Assembly: GCA_903915465.1 (NCBI GenBank)
Contig: CAIWTA010000246.1
Location: 1 to 64,000, forward strand
Direction of reading: 5' to 3'
From: an uncultured Bacteroidales bacterium
Lineage (GTDB): Bacteria > Bacteroidota > Bacteroidia > Bacteroidales > FEN-979
DNA length: 64,000 bases
The notes under the pieces were generated by a model. That model was not told the DNA's origin and ran no database searches. It saw only the letters and a list, made by a program, of their open reading frames with translations. Shown in pieces: positions 51,463-60,119 of this stretch; position 1 is the first letter of the stretch; every line of letters begins with the position of its first letter. A program made the translations under genes and the position numbers.

Positions 51463-52834
51463 GCAGGTAAGATTTTAGGATTAATTCAAACTTTCTGGGA
51501 ATAAAATGATGCGAATCGTATGACTGTAAAAAAATTGTTAAATCTTCATCCTGATATCTGATGAAAACATCTTTTTCTTTATAGGATTGCAGCAAGGCAA
51601 AATCTTCCGCTTCCGGGTTTTTCTTCAGGAATGCACAGATGGCAAGATTTACTTCTTCAATTGTACCGATACAATCAAAAGGTTTTGCATCAGCGCAACC
51701 CGTAAGTTCCTCGAAAGTCTGCTTCAGGGTAAGATCATCCAATAAATTTTTCCCGAATATTATTACTAATTGAGGCATCTCAAGGAAAGGAGAAAGGATG
51801 ATGAAAGTAAACAGGCATTTGGGACATTTCCCGCACCAGATATCAGTCTTGCTGCCTGCATTACAACTTTTAAAAACATTGAAATAGTTTGGAAATCCGC
51901 TAAAGATACGGCTTATCTGAAGCTCTTTCAGAGGTCGGAGAAAACTAAAATAATTGATATCAGGAGAAATATATGTTGTTACATAATACCGGAAAGCTTC
52001 TTCAAACTCAACAGATTTTGAATACTGGTGATTAATTTCCATCCCGCTGACAGTATTCTCATTCGCGCTAGATTCGTTGGACAATGCGATGTGTTTTTTA
52101 CCGGCCATCACCGCTGATAGAACTGAAACAAACGCCAGCAGTGCCGAAAATGGAGTATGCCCGTTGAGAAAACCTTCTTCATTCAGCTCAAGCAATGTCG
52201 GATCCATCGTACGGTGAACTTCTATGATTGAATCATAGTAGTAGCCTTTTTTCTTTACAGTTCCTTTGCTGGCTTCTCTGGGATTCAGTATCAGAGGAAT
52301 ATTTCCTGGTTGGGAATGCAAAAGTTCAAGTGTCACTACAGAATCTTTTCCTCCTCCTATAGGAATGACAGCCGAATCCTGTAAACCCAGACGGAAAGGA
52401 GAAAGGGATTTCCCTGACTGGCACTGGAATTTTACAAAATCATCCTCGCTGATATTGATACTGTTTAAGAATAAAAATTCGCCAAGCCCCTTAAAATATA
52501 ACTTTTTCCACCATTTCACCTGTTCCTCATCAAGATTGTATCCTTTAACGACGATTGCCGGAGAACAGGCGGCTTTCCAATAGCTGACCATCTCGACCAT
52601 ACCGATCTGGAAAAGAATATTCTCCATGAAATTTTCCCCGACATTTTCTTTTAAAAAGAACTCCTTACCGGGAATTATCATGGTAGGGTGAAAGAAATAG
52701 CGGTCGGAAAGGTTAAAGTGGTATTGAATCCTCAACCCCTTGTCAGAATATTGATAATCAAAACCCTCGAAAGTAAAAACCGGAAATTCGTTTCTTAGCC
52801 TCAGAAATTTTTCGGCATTGTTAGATTTTAGCAT
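51455..52834 (-). CDS. murL: MurL-like UDP-MurNAc-L-Ala-L-Glu epimerase
   Basis: VIPIGGGKDSVVTLELLHS; ALSNESSANENTVSGMEINHQYSKSVEFEEAFRYYV; FSFLRPLKELQISRIFSG; KSCNAGSKTDIWCGKCPKCLFTFIILSPFL; 8-nt overlap with murD; start reassigned to ATG 52834. Confidence 0.8.
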   Translation of the reverse strand: MLKSNNAEKFLRLRNEFPVFTFEGFDYQYSDKGLRIQYHFNLSDRYFFHPTMIIPGKEFFLKENVGENFMENILFQIGMVEMVSYWKAACSPAIVVKGYNLDEEQVKWWKKLYFKGLGEFLFLNSINISEDDFVKFQCQSGKSLSPFRLGLQDSAVIPIGGGKDSVVTLELLHSQPGNIPLILNPREASKGTVKKKGYYYDSIIEVHRTMDPTLLELNEEGFLNGHTPFSALLAFVSVLSAVMAGKKHIALSNESSANENTVSGMEINHQYSKSVEFEEAFRYYVTTYISPDINYFSFLRPLKELQISRIFSGFPNYFNVFKSCNAGSKTDIWCGKCPKCLFTFIILSPFLEMPQLVIIFGKNLLDDLTLKQTFEELTGCADAKPFDCIGTIEEVNLAICAFLKKNPEAEDFALLQSYKEKDVFIRYQDEDLTIFLQSYDSHHFIPRKFELILKSYLHV

Positions 52835-52851
52835 GAAAAGAGTTATATTTG
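52818..52851 (+). promoter_or_regulatory. Putative Bacteroidota promoter (TTG-N23-TATATTTG) upstream of yqgE-like gene
   Basis: ttg 52818-52820 and TATATTTG 52844-52851, 34 nt before ATG 52886; same spacing as the efp promoter. Confidence 0.5.
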
Positions 52852-52885
52852 TAAAGGAAAAGGCAAAGATACAAACTTGCTTTGA

Positions 52886-53449
52886 ATGATGGAAAAACCA
52901 ATTATAAAACCAACACAAGGGATCATTCTTATCTCGGAGCCTTCGCTTTATGATTTCTATTTCAGGCAATCGGTGATTTTGCTTGCTGAGCACAATCAGG
53001 AAGGATCATTTGGTATCATCATCAACAAACCCATTGAAACCCGACTGAACGAGATACTTCGTGATTTTCCCGAATTCGACGCTCCCCTTTTTCTTGGTGG
53101 TCCGGTAAAAACTGATAGCATCTTCTATATTCATACTATCGATGGCATTGAAAAAAGCATGAAAATAATGGACGGCCTTTACTGGGGAGGCGATATTGAA
53201 GCGATCCGTAACCTGATCGATCTGCGACATATTACTGAAAAAGATATCCGGTTTTTTATCGGTTATGCGGGATGGAACCCGGCACAACTCGATAAGGAGA
53301 TCAATGAAAAATCATGGATTCTTTCTCGGACCAATGTAGATGAGATCATTCGCAGAAACACTTCAAAACTGTGGAGTACACACCTCAAGAGTATGGGTAA
53401 AGATTACGCAATCTGGGCGAATCTACCTGCAGACCCTTCGTTTAATTAA
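52886..53449 (+). CDS. YqgE/AlgH family protein
   Basis: GIILISEPSLYDFYFRQSVILLAEHNQEGSFGIIINKP; LFLGGPVKTDSIFYIH; RFFIGYAGWNPAQLDKEI. Confidence 0.94.
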   Translation: MMEKPIIKPTQGIILISEPSLYDFYFRQSVILLAEHNQEGSFGIIINKPIETRLNEILRDFPEFDAPLFLGGPVKTDSIFYIHTIDGIEKSMKIMDGLYWGGDIEAIRNLIDLRHITEKDIRFFIGYAGWNPAQLDKEINEKSWILSRTNVDEIIRRNTSKLWSTHLKSMGKDYAIWANLPADPSFN

Positions 53450-53519
53450 TATTTCCCCTGTCATTTGTTCCTTGTTATTTCTCTGTATTTTTGATGACGT
53501 TACCTGATTAAGATTTTTC

Positions 53520-54224
53520 ATGAAGAAATCGGATTTCCTTGTTTTTGTGCTCTTTTGTCTATTATTTCTCCCTTTTTTTCTTTTCCATTCTGCCTTTGAT
53601 TTTTTTCTTTCCTTCAATGCCGGGCATGCTTACATCGCTGGTTTTATCAAGTTTGCATTGCTGGCCACCCTTGGTGAGTCAATCGGGTTAAGAATCAGGA
53701 CAGGTAAATACTCCGCCCGTGGTTTTGGTCTATTTCCAAGAGCAATTGTTTGGGGATTCCTGGGAATCACAATAAAAATGGCCTTCGTGATTTTCGGGGA
53801 AGGAGCACAACCGCTGTTAACCGGATTAGGGGTTCATTTTCCTACCGGCGAGATCCTTAAAGAGAGCCAGTTTTCATGGCTAAAACTTCTCACCGCTTTT
53901 ACCGTTTCAACCACATTAAACCTTTTCTTTGCACCGGTTTTTATGACCTTCCACAAAATATCCGACCTGCACATCCTGCAAAATGGAGGAAGTATCAAAG
54001 GGTTTTTAACCCCGATAAATTTTCGCAGGAACTTTACTGAGATAGACTGGTCGTCGATGTGGAATTTTGTCTTCAAAAAAACCATCCCATTGTTCTGGAT
54101 CCCTGCGCAGACCTTGACTTTTATGTTGCCCGAGGAATTCCGTGTCCTCATAGCAGCAATTTACAGTATAATCCTGGGAGTACTGCTTTCCATTGCCAGC
54201 ATTATGGCACAAAGAAAATTATAA
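53520..54224 (+). CDS. Polytopic membrane protein of unknown function (weak Mpv17-like resemblance)
   Basis: 234 aa; multiple TM segments; RAIVWGFLGITIKMAFVIFGEG; LLTAFTVSTTLNLFFAPVFMTFHK. Confidence 0.55.
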   Translation: MKKSDFLVFVLFCLLFLPFFLFHSAFDFFLSFNAGHAYIAGFIKFALLATLGESIGLRIRTGKYSARGFGLFPRAIVWGFLGITIKMAFVIFGEGAQPLLTGLGVHFPTGEILKESQFSWLKLLTAFTVSTTLNLFFAPVFMTFHKISDLHILQNGGSIKGFLTPINFRRNFTEIDWSSMWNFVFKKTIPLFWIPAQTLTFMLPEEFRVLIAAIYSIILGVLLSIASIMAQRKL

Positions 54225-54287
54225 TATGCCCCCCCCCTTCTTGTTTAACTTTCCTGAACCCCCTTAATAGACACATAGATATTTTTG

Positions 54288-54295
54288 TATATTTG
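54288..54295 (+). promoter_or_regulatory. Bacteroidota -7 box (TATATTTG) upstream of glycyl radical enzyme
   Basis: TAnnTTTG match 18 nt before ATG 54313; no clear -33 box. Confidence 0.4.
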
Positions 54296-54312
54296 CATAG
54301 AAATTTCATCCT

Positions 54313-56991
54313 ATGGAAACTCCCCTGCAAACCGGTTATGAAGCCATCTCTTATTACGGCCACAAACCTTCCAGTAATATTGAAAACAGAGAGGAAAAAC
54401 GTTTGGCCTCCCCACGGGCAAGTGCAGCAAAAGAATTATATTTTGAAGCCAAATCCTCTGTTTCTATTGAATTCCCTTACTGGTACACCCGCCGATGGGA
54501 AGAACTTGAAGGTGAAATCCCGATAGTTCGTCGTGGAGAGTCTTTAAAAGCCGGTTTTGAGCACCTCACACCGGTCATTTATCCCGGAGAACTCTTGGTT
54601 ATGGGGAAAGCAGGTTATCTGCGCGGATCTTATCCGATGCCGTGGTTGTCGGAAGCCTTCTTCATGGCAGCAGAAGATAAGTTGTACCAGGAAGCTCTGA
54701 ATTCGGGAAAACTTACTGCCGACACCTTCACTACGGTTGGCAAAGGTGGCGGGAATGTGACCGGGAGCTCAGGCAATGTGATCTCTTTGGCCGGAAAATT
54801 CGGCTTGCGGGTTGAAGAACTTCCTGTCCTGCTGGAGGTAGCAAAAAAATGGTATGGCAAGTCGGTGGATGATGTCGGACATCGTTATGAACAGCTTGTC
54901 CCTGGCTATTCTGAGAAAGAAGCGCTGATGCGTTCAGTTATTTGTATGTTTGATTCGGGGTACACCCTTCCCCAGGGAAGAGAAGTGATCAACTTCTATT
55001 ATCCTTTACAATATGGCATCGACGGCATTATCCGGATTTGCGAAGAAGGAATTTCAGATACGGCCGGTTATCCTGATATGGACCGCATTTATTTCTATAC
55101 CGGCGTGATCAGCATGCTGAAAGGGATCCGGAGTTGGATTTCAAATTATGCGGAAGAAGCGAATTTTCTTGCTTCAATCGAAAAAGATGAGAAACAAAAA
55201 AATGAATATCTTGACATCGCAGAGCGCTTAGAATGGATTTCCACAAAACCTCCCAGGACGTTTCATGATGCCTTGCAAGTGATCTGGATTTTTCATGTGG
55301 CAGTGCTGAATGAAGATGCAATTTCCGGTTTGTCTCCTGGTCGTATCGGTCAGATCCTCTATCCTTATTGGAAAAGAGATATGGAGAAGGGCATTATCGA
55401 CCGGGAACGGACGTTGGAACTGCTGGAATGTATGCGGATCAAGTTCACCGAAATTGATTGCTTTGCTTCAATGGGTGTTGTCGGGGGCGTTCTTTCCGGA
55501 AACACCTTCAACAACCTTTGTATCGGCGGTTTGAAGAAAGACGGAACGCAGGCTGCCAATGAACTTGAGATGCTTATCCTCGAATCGGGTATCACATGCG
55601 ATACGCCACAGCCAACGCTTTCATTGCTATATGACGAAAAACTCCCGGAAGAATTTTTATTGAAAGGCGTGGAATGCACCAAAATCGGGACGGGTTACCC
55701 GGCTTGGGTAAACAACCAGGTAGCGATGGAATTTCTTCTGAACAACTACGGGCATGAGGGAATGCAGATAGAAGAAGCCCGTGCATGGGCCATTGGCGGA
55801 TGTCTTGAAACTTCTCCCGGGTCCTGGATGCCACTCAACCTCGATGGAAAGATCCACTGGATACCCGGCGGTTCAGCGCCTGCTACAAGCGTAGGAGTTC
55901 ATTTTTTATCCTTGCCAAAATTGTTGGAAGTTGTTCTGTTTGATGGGATGGATATGCGTTCCGGGCAGAGGATTTTCCCATCGCATGGTTTCGATCTCAA
56001 GACTTATGATGAATTGTGGAAAGCTTTCCAAACTTACTTTCACCGGGCGGTTCATGTTCTTACACTGACTAATAATATCCAACATGACGCATGGAGAAAA
56101 ATCTCCCCATCATTGGTCAATTCGATGCTTAAACCGGATTGCTTAGAGAGAGGGAAAGACATCGGGCAAATGGGAAGTCGCTACAATACCACTTTCAATG
56201 TGGAAAGCTGCGGTACAGCTAATCTTGTGAATTCTTTAGCTTCGCTGAAAAAGAATGTTTTCGACGAAAAGAATTTCTCCCTGAAAGATTACCAGTCAGC
56301 AATCTTAGCCAACTTTGGATATAAGACTGCACAGGAAACAGGTTCATATTCTCTTTTAGATCAGGTTGCAACAGCAGATTACCAGAACTGGAAAAAGATT
56401 CATAAATTTTCTCTTGAAGCTCCTAAATTCGGAAATGATGATTCTTATGTTGATTCTATCATGGCGCAATGGGAGAACTGGTTTTGTACGATGACACATG
56501 AATTCCGGTCACTCTATGACCAACCACTTTACGCCTGTCAGATATCTGTCTCAACGCATGGGCCCATGGGTGCCGTCACGCTTGCTTCTCCTGACGGACG
56601 TTTAGCAGGAACAACTTTCTCCGACGGATCAATGTCGGCTTCTCCGGGCACAGACAGAAATGGTCCTTACGCTTTGTTTGAATCTGCCAGTTGTTGGAAT
56701 CATTCGCTTTCACAAAATTCGCAGATGAACATCAAAATTCATCCTTCAGTTGTGAAAGGCAGGGAAGGTTCCCGTAAATTTCTTGAACTGATCCGTTCAT
56801 ATATGCGTAAAGGCGGATTTCACGTACAGTTTAATATTGTCGATTCCCGTATGCTGAAGCAGGCACAGGAAGAACCTGAAAAGTACCGCAGCCTTCTCGT
56901 CAGGGTAGCGGGGTTCACGCAATACTGGGTGGAATTGGGTAAACAGATCCAGGATGAGGTAATTTCCCGGACGGAATATGAAGAACTATAA
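54313..56991 (+). CDS. Glycyl radical enzyme, arylacetate (4-hydroxyphenylacetate)-decarboxylase-like large subunit
   Basis: 892 aa; Cys-x-Glu active-site loop AWAIGGCLETSPGSW; C-terminal glycyl radical motif RVAGFTQYWVELGKQIQDEVISRTEYEEL. Confidence 0.88.
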   Translation: METPLQTGYEAISYYGHKPSSNIENREEKRLASPRASAAKELYFEAKSSVSIEFPYWYTRRWEELEGEIPIVRRGESLKAGFEHLTPVIYPGELLVMGKAGYLRGSYPMPWLSEAFFMAAEDKLYQEALNSGKLTADTFTTVGKGGGNVTGSSGNVISLAGKFGLRVEELPVLLEVAKKWYGKSVDDVGHRYEQLVPGYSEKEALMRSVICMFDSGYTLPQGREVINFYYPLQYGIDGIIRICEEGISDTAGYPDMDRIYFYTGVISMLKGIRSWISNYAEEANFLASIEKDEKQKNEYLDIAERLEWISTKPPRTFHDALQVIWIFHVAVLNEDAISGLSPGRIGQILYPYWKRDMEKGIIDRERTLELLECMRIKFTEIDCFASMGVVGGVLSGNTFNNLCIGGLKKDGTQAANELEMLILESGITCDTPQPTLSLLYDEKLPEEFLLKGVECTKIGTGYPAWVNNQVAMEFLLNNYGHEGMQIEEARAWAIGGCLETSPGSWMPLNLDGKIHWIPGGSAPATSVGVHFLSLPKLLEVVLFDGMDMRSGQRIFPSHGFDLKTYDELWKAFQTYFHRAVHVLTLTNNIQHDAWRKISPSLVNSMLKPDCLERGKDIGQMGSRYNTTFNVESCGTANLVNSLASLKKNVFDEKNFSLKDYQSAILANFGYKTAQETGSYSLLDQVATADYQNWKKIHKFSLEAPKFGNDDSYVDSIMAQWENWFCTMTHEFRSLYDQPLYACQISVSTHGPMGAVTLASPDGRLAGTTFSDGSMSASPGTDRNGPYALFESASCWNHSLSQNSQMNIKIHPSVVKGREGSRKFLELIRSYMRKGGFHVQFNIVDSRMLKQAQEEPEKYRSLLVRVAGFTQYWVELGKQIQDEVISRTEYEEL

Positions 56992-57008
56992 GTCTTAACA
57001 GATCGATC

Positions 57009-57263
57009 ATGGAATACAGTTGCAAGGATTGCAGATTTTACCTCCCTGTAGATGTCTTTAAGGGATTATGCAAGATGGAGAAGACATCCATTACACCGGA
57101 TGACCTTTCCTGTAGTAAATTCGAACGCCAACCAAAATGTAAATTCTGTACTCACTACAGTGTTGAGAAAGATTTTTTGGGTAAATGCATGGGAACTACT
57201 ATTACCAGTCCCGATCTGAATGCTTCCAAATGTGACGACTTCACATGGGTACACCTCAACTGA
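57009..57263 (+). CDS. Small Fe-S subunit (HpdC-like, two internally repeated four-Cys modules)
   Basis: 84 aa; Cys 5, 8, 21, 35 and 44, 47, 60, 75; lies between GRE and activase. Confidence 0.8.
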   Translation: MEYSCKDCRFYLPVDVFKGLCKMEKTSITPDDLSCSKFERQPKCKFCTHYSVEKDFLGKCMGTTITSPDLNASKCDDFTWVHLN

Positions 57264-58180
57264 CAGGCGGTTATCTCTTCGACATCCAGGGTTTTTCTAT
57301 ACATGATGGACCGGGTTGCAGGACGCTGATCTTTTTGAAAGGCTGTCCGATGCGATGTGAATGGTGCTCCAATCCCGAAGGCATCCGTCCTTTTTCGGAG
57401 CCCTTATACAATCCCTCAAAATGCACGATGGATCTGCTTTGCAAAGAAGCATGTCCGTATGAAGCCATCACCGTTGCGGATCAATCACTCCTCATCAACC
57501 GTGACATTTGCAGAACTTGCTCCACCAATGCGTGCATGGATGCCTGTTTCACGGGAGCCATCCGGAAAGCAGGTTATTTTATCACTATGGCAGATCTGTT
57601 CAAGAAAATCCAACGCGATCGCCAATATTGGGGAGCAAATGGCGGTATCACGCTGACTGGCGGAGAACCGTTTTTACAACCGGATTTTGCCAAAGCCATC
57701 CTGAAAAAATGTTTTGAATCTTTCATTCACACATCGGTAGAAACCTGCGGCAACATTCCATGGGGAAACATCAGTCAGAGCTTAGATTGGCTAGATTGGA
57801 TCTTTTTCGATCTTAAACATATCAACCCCGTCAAACATAAAAAGGCCACCGGTACAACCAACAACAATGTGTTGAAAAATGCCAGGGTTCTTGCAGAGAA
57901 GTTTCCTGGTCGGCTGATTTTCCGAATCCCATTGATACCAGGTTTTAATGATGATGAAAATTCCCTTTCGGAATTAGCAGAATTCATCTTATCCACCGGA
58001 AAAGAGGAAGTGAACATAATTCCTGCGCACCACATGGGAAGAGAAAAATACAATCTTCTCGGACAAAGTTATTATACAAAAGAATTCAAAATCCCTTCAG
58101 CCGACGACCTTTTCAAGGCTTCACAATATTTCACTAAAGCCGGTATCACCTGCTATTTGGGCAGTGATACTCCATTCTGA
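57245..58180 (+). CDS. Glycyl radical enzyme activating protein (radical SAM)
   Basis: FDIQGFSIHDGPGCRTLIFLKGCPMRCEWCSNPEG (CxxxCxxC); ferredoxin-like insert CTMDLLCKEACP...CRTCSTNACMDAC; GGITLTGGEPFLQPDFA. Confidence 0.95.
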   Translation: MGTPQLTGGYLFDIQGFSIHDGPGCRTLIFLKGCPMRCEWCSNPEGIRPFSEPLYNPSKCTMDLLCKEACPYEAITVADQSLLINRDICRTCSTNACMDACFTGAIRKAGYFITMADLFKKIQRDRQYWGANGGITLTGGEPFLQPDFAKAILKKCFESFIHTSVETCGNIPWGNISQSLDWLDWIFFDLKHINPVKHKKATGTTNNNVLKNARVLAEKFPGRLIFRIPLIPGFNDDENSLSELAEFILSTGKEEVNIIPAHHMGREKYNLLGQSYYTKEFKIPSADDLFKASQYFTKAGITCYLGSDTPF

Positions 58181-58207
58181 TTTACGATTATTTCAAGTTC
58201 CAAATTA

Positions 58208-58332
58208 TTACCACTAAGACACTAAGGACACTTAGGAACACTAAGTAAAATGATCACAAAACCCAATCATCTTAATTTACACGAAATACAGACTCTTAGT
58301 GGCTCTTAGTGTCCTTAGTGCCTTAGTGGTAA
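58208..58332. repeat. Long imperfect inverted repeat ttaccactaagacactaaggacac...gtgtccttagtgccttagtggtaa
   Basis: 38-nt arms at 58208-58245 and 58295-58332, hand alignment ~33/38 complementary. Confidence 0.8.
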
Positions 58333-58454
58333 AAAAATAAAAAACATGAAATAAATAATTTATTCCATCTATTCTAAAACCGTTGGTTTATTCCAAATTA
58401 TTCTTCAATTTTGTAGAGATAATATTAATCAATTACCTGTAATATTTTATTCCT

Positions 58455-59780
58455 ATGAAGGATACTCCCATAAATCACGAAATAGTTACTAAGCAAATTC
58501 GCGAGAGCAAGATCAGGAATATCGGAAAAGCTTCAATTCGCGAAGTCAAGCTGCTGATCAACAAGATCGAGAAAGAGACAGGCGAAAAGTTTGTCAGAAT
58601 GGAAATGGGGGTCCCTGGGTTGACTCCTCCGCAGATCGGAATAGACGCTGAGATTAAAGCACTTAATGAAGGTGTTGCAGCTATTTACCCGGATATTGAA
58701 GGAACTCACATTCTGAAAAAAGAAGTAGCCCGTTTTGTTAAATTATTTCTCGATGTAGATGTCGATGAAGCCAATTGTATACCAACTGTAGGTTCTATGC
58801 AGGGCGGGTTTGCTGCGTTTCTTACGCTTTCAAGGATTAACAAAGAGCGTAATACTACGCTACTGGTTGACCCGGGATTTCCGGTTCACCGCCAGCAGCA
58901 TATCGTCCTTGGCCAAAAGTTTGAATCTTTCGATGTCTATGATTATCGTGGAGAGAAACTCCGCGACAAATTGGAATCAATTCTCTCAAAAGGACAAATT
59001 CATTCAATCCTCTATTCTAACCCAAACAATCCTTCCTGGATATGTTTTACGCCACATGAGCTGCAGATCTTCGGGGAAATGGCAAATAAATACAACGTGA
59101 TTATTCTCGAAGATCTTGCTTATTTCGGCATGGATTTCCGGAAAGATTATTCGAAACCAGGTGTTCCACCTTTTCAGCCCACTGTTGCAAAATACACCGA
59201 CAACTTCATCCTGCTGATCTCAAGTTCGAAAGCCTTCAGTTATGCCGGGCAACGGGTCGCTTCCATGGTAATCTCCAATAAGATTTTCAATGCCCAAATG
59301 CCGGATCTTCTTCGGTATTATTCCACCGATATTTTTGGAAGAGCACTTATTTATGGAACCATTTATGCACTAAGTGCCGGAACCAGCCATTCTGCACAAT
59401 ACGGACTGGCAGCCATGCTGAAAGCCGTAAACGACGGAACATACAACTTTGTGGAATACGTCCGGGAATATGGTGAAAAAGCCAAGATCATGAAGAAACT
59501 ATTCTTAGATAATGGTTTTCATATTGTGTATGACAAAGATGAAGGGGGTGTTCCCATTGCCGATGGGTTTTATTTCACCTTCGCATATCCTGGTTTTACG
59601 GGCGAAGAGCTGCTTGAAGAGTTGCTCTATTACGGGATCAGCGCAATTGCCCTTTCCATTACCGGCAGCGAACGCAAGGAAGGACTTCGTGCTTGTGTTT
59701 CATTGGTGCATCGCAGCCAATTCCCGACACTGGAAGCGAGGTTGAAAACATTCCTGGAAAACCATCCGGTAAAGAAATAA
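58455..59780 (+). CDS. PLP-dependent aminotransferase (class I/II fold)
   Basis: YPDIEGTHILKKEVARFV, YSNPNNPSWICFTPHELQ, EDLAYFGMDFR, SSSKAFSYAGQRVASMV (PLP-Lys), GLRACVSLVHR. Confidence 0.9.
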   Translation: MKDTPINHEIVTKQIRESKIRNIGKASIREVKLLINKIEKETGEKFVRMEMGVPGLTPPQIGIDAEIKALNEGVAAIYPDIEGTHILKKEVARFVKLFLDVDVDEANCIPTVGSMQGGFAAFLTLSRINKERNTTLLVDPGFPVHRQQHIVLGQKFESFDVYDYRGEKLRDKLESILSKGQIHSILYSNPNNPSWICFTPHELQIFGEMANKYNVIILEDLAYFGMDFRKDYSKPGVPPFQPTVAKYTDNFILLISSSKAFSYAGQRVASMVISNKIFNAQMPDLLRYYSTDIFGRALIYGTIYALSAGTSHSAQYGLAAMLKAVNDGTYNFVEYVREYGEKAKIMKKLFLDNGFHIVYDKDEGGVPIADGFYFTFAYPGFTGEELLEELLYYGISAIALSITGSERKEGLRACVSLVHRSQFPTLEARLKTFLENHPVKK

Positions 59781-59904
59781 CGAAATAAAAGGCTGGCGCG
59801 TTTTTTTATCGGCAAATTAAATTATGCCGAGCACAACTATTGACAGCAAGATCTTCTTCCATATTACCTTTCTGAAAAAATCGGATTAACAGCCCCACCC
59901 CCTG

Positions 59905-60046
59905 CCCCTCCCAATTTGGGGAGGGGGTAAGGAGAATAATGACACAGTTGCTCCTCCCAATTTGGGGAGGGGGTAAGGAGAATAATGACACACAGTTGCT
60001 CCTCCCAATTTGGGGAGTGGGTAAGGAGAATAATGACACACAGTTG
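59905..60046. repeat. Three tandem copies of a ~48-bp repeat (ctcctcccaatttggggagggggtaaggagaataatgacacacagttg)
   Basis: Units 59905-59950 (46 bp), 59951-59998 (48 bp), 59999-60046 (48 bp), near-identical; each has the hairpin ctccccaaattgggag-type palindrome. Confidence 0.92.
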
Positions 60047-60081
60047 CTCCTCCCCCGAATGGGGGAGGTCGGGAGGGGGCT
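60047..60081. repeat. Left copy of 35-bp direct repeat flanking DUF559 gene
   Basis: ctcctcccccgaatgggggaggtcgggagggggct. Confidence 0.85.
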
Positions 60082-60119
60082 TTGTAATTAGTAAGTACAG
60101 ATCATTATTTCGTACAAGA

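Noticed and set aside
52835-52993. ORF-track 5' extension of the murL-like gene
   Set aside because: Overlaps the divergent yqgE-like gene and its promoter; ATG 52834 is a better start.
54313-56991. Annotation as pyruvate formate-lyase
   Set aside because: The active-site loop is Cys-x-Glu rather than the PFL Cys-Cys pair, and a small Fe-S subunit is encoded next to it.
59806-60039. Minus-strand ORF with repeated SLFSLPTPQIGRSNCV
   Set aside because: It is the translation of the 48-bp tandem repeat.
59905-60081. CRISPR array
   Set aside because: Units are contiguous tandem repeats with no variable spacers, and no cas genes are present.
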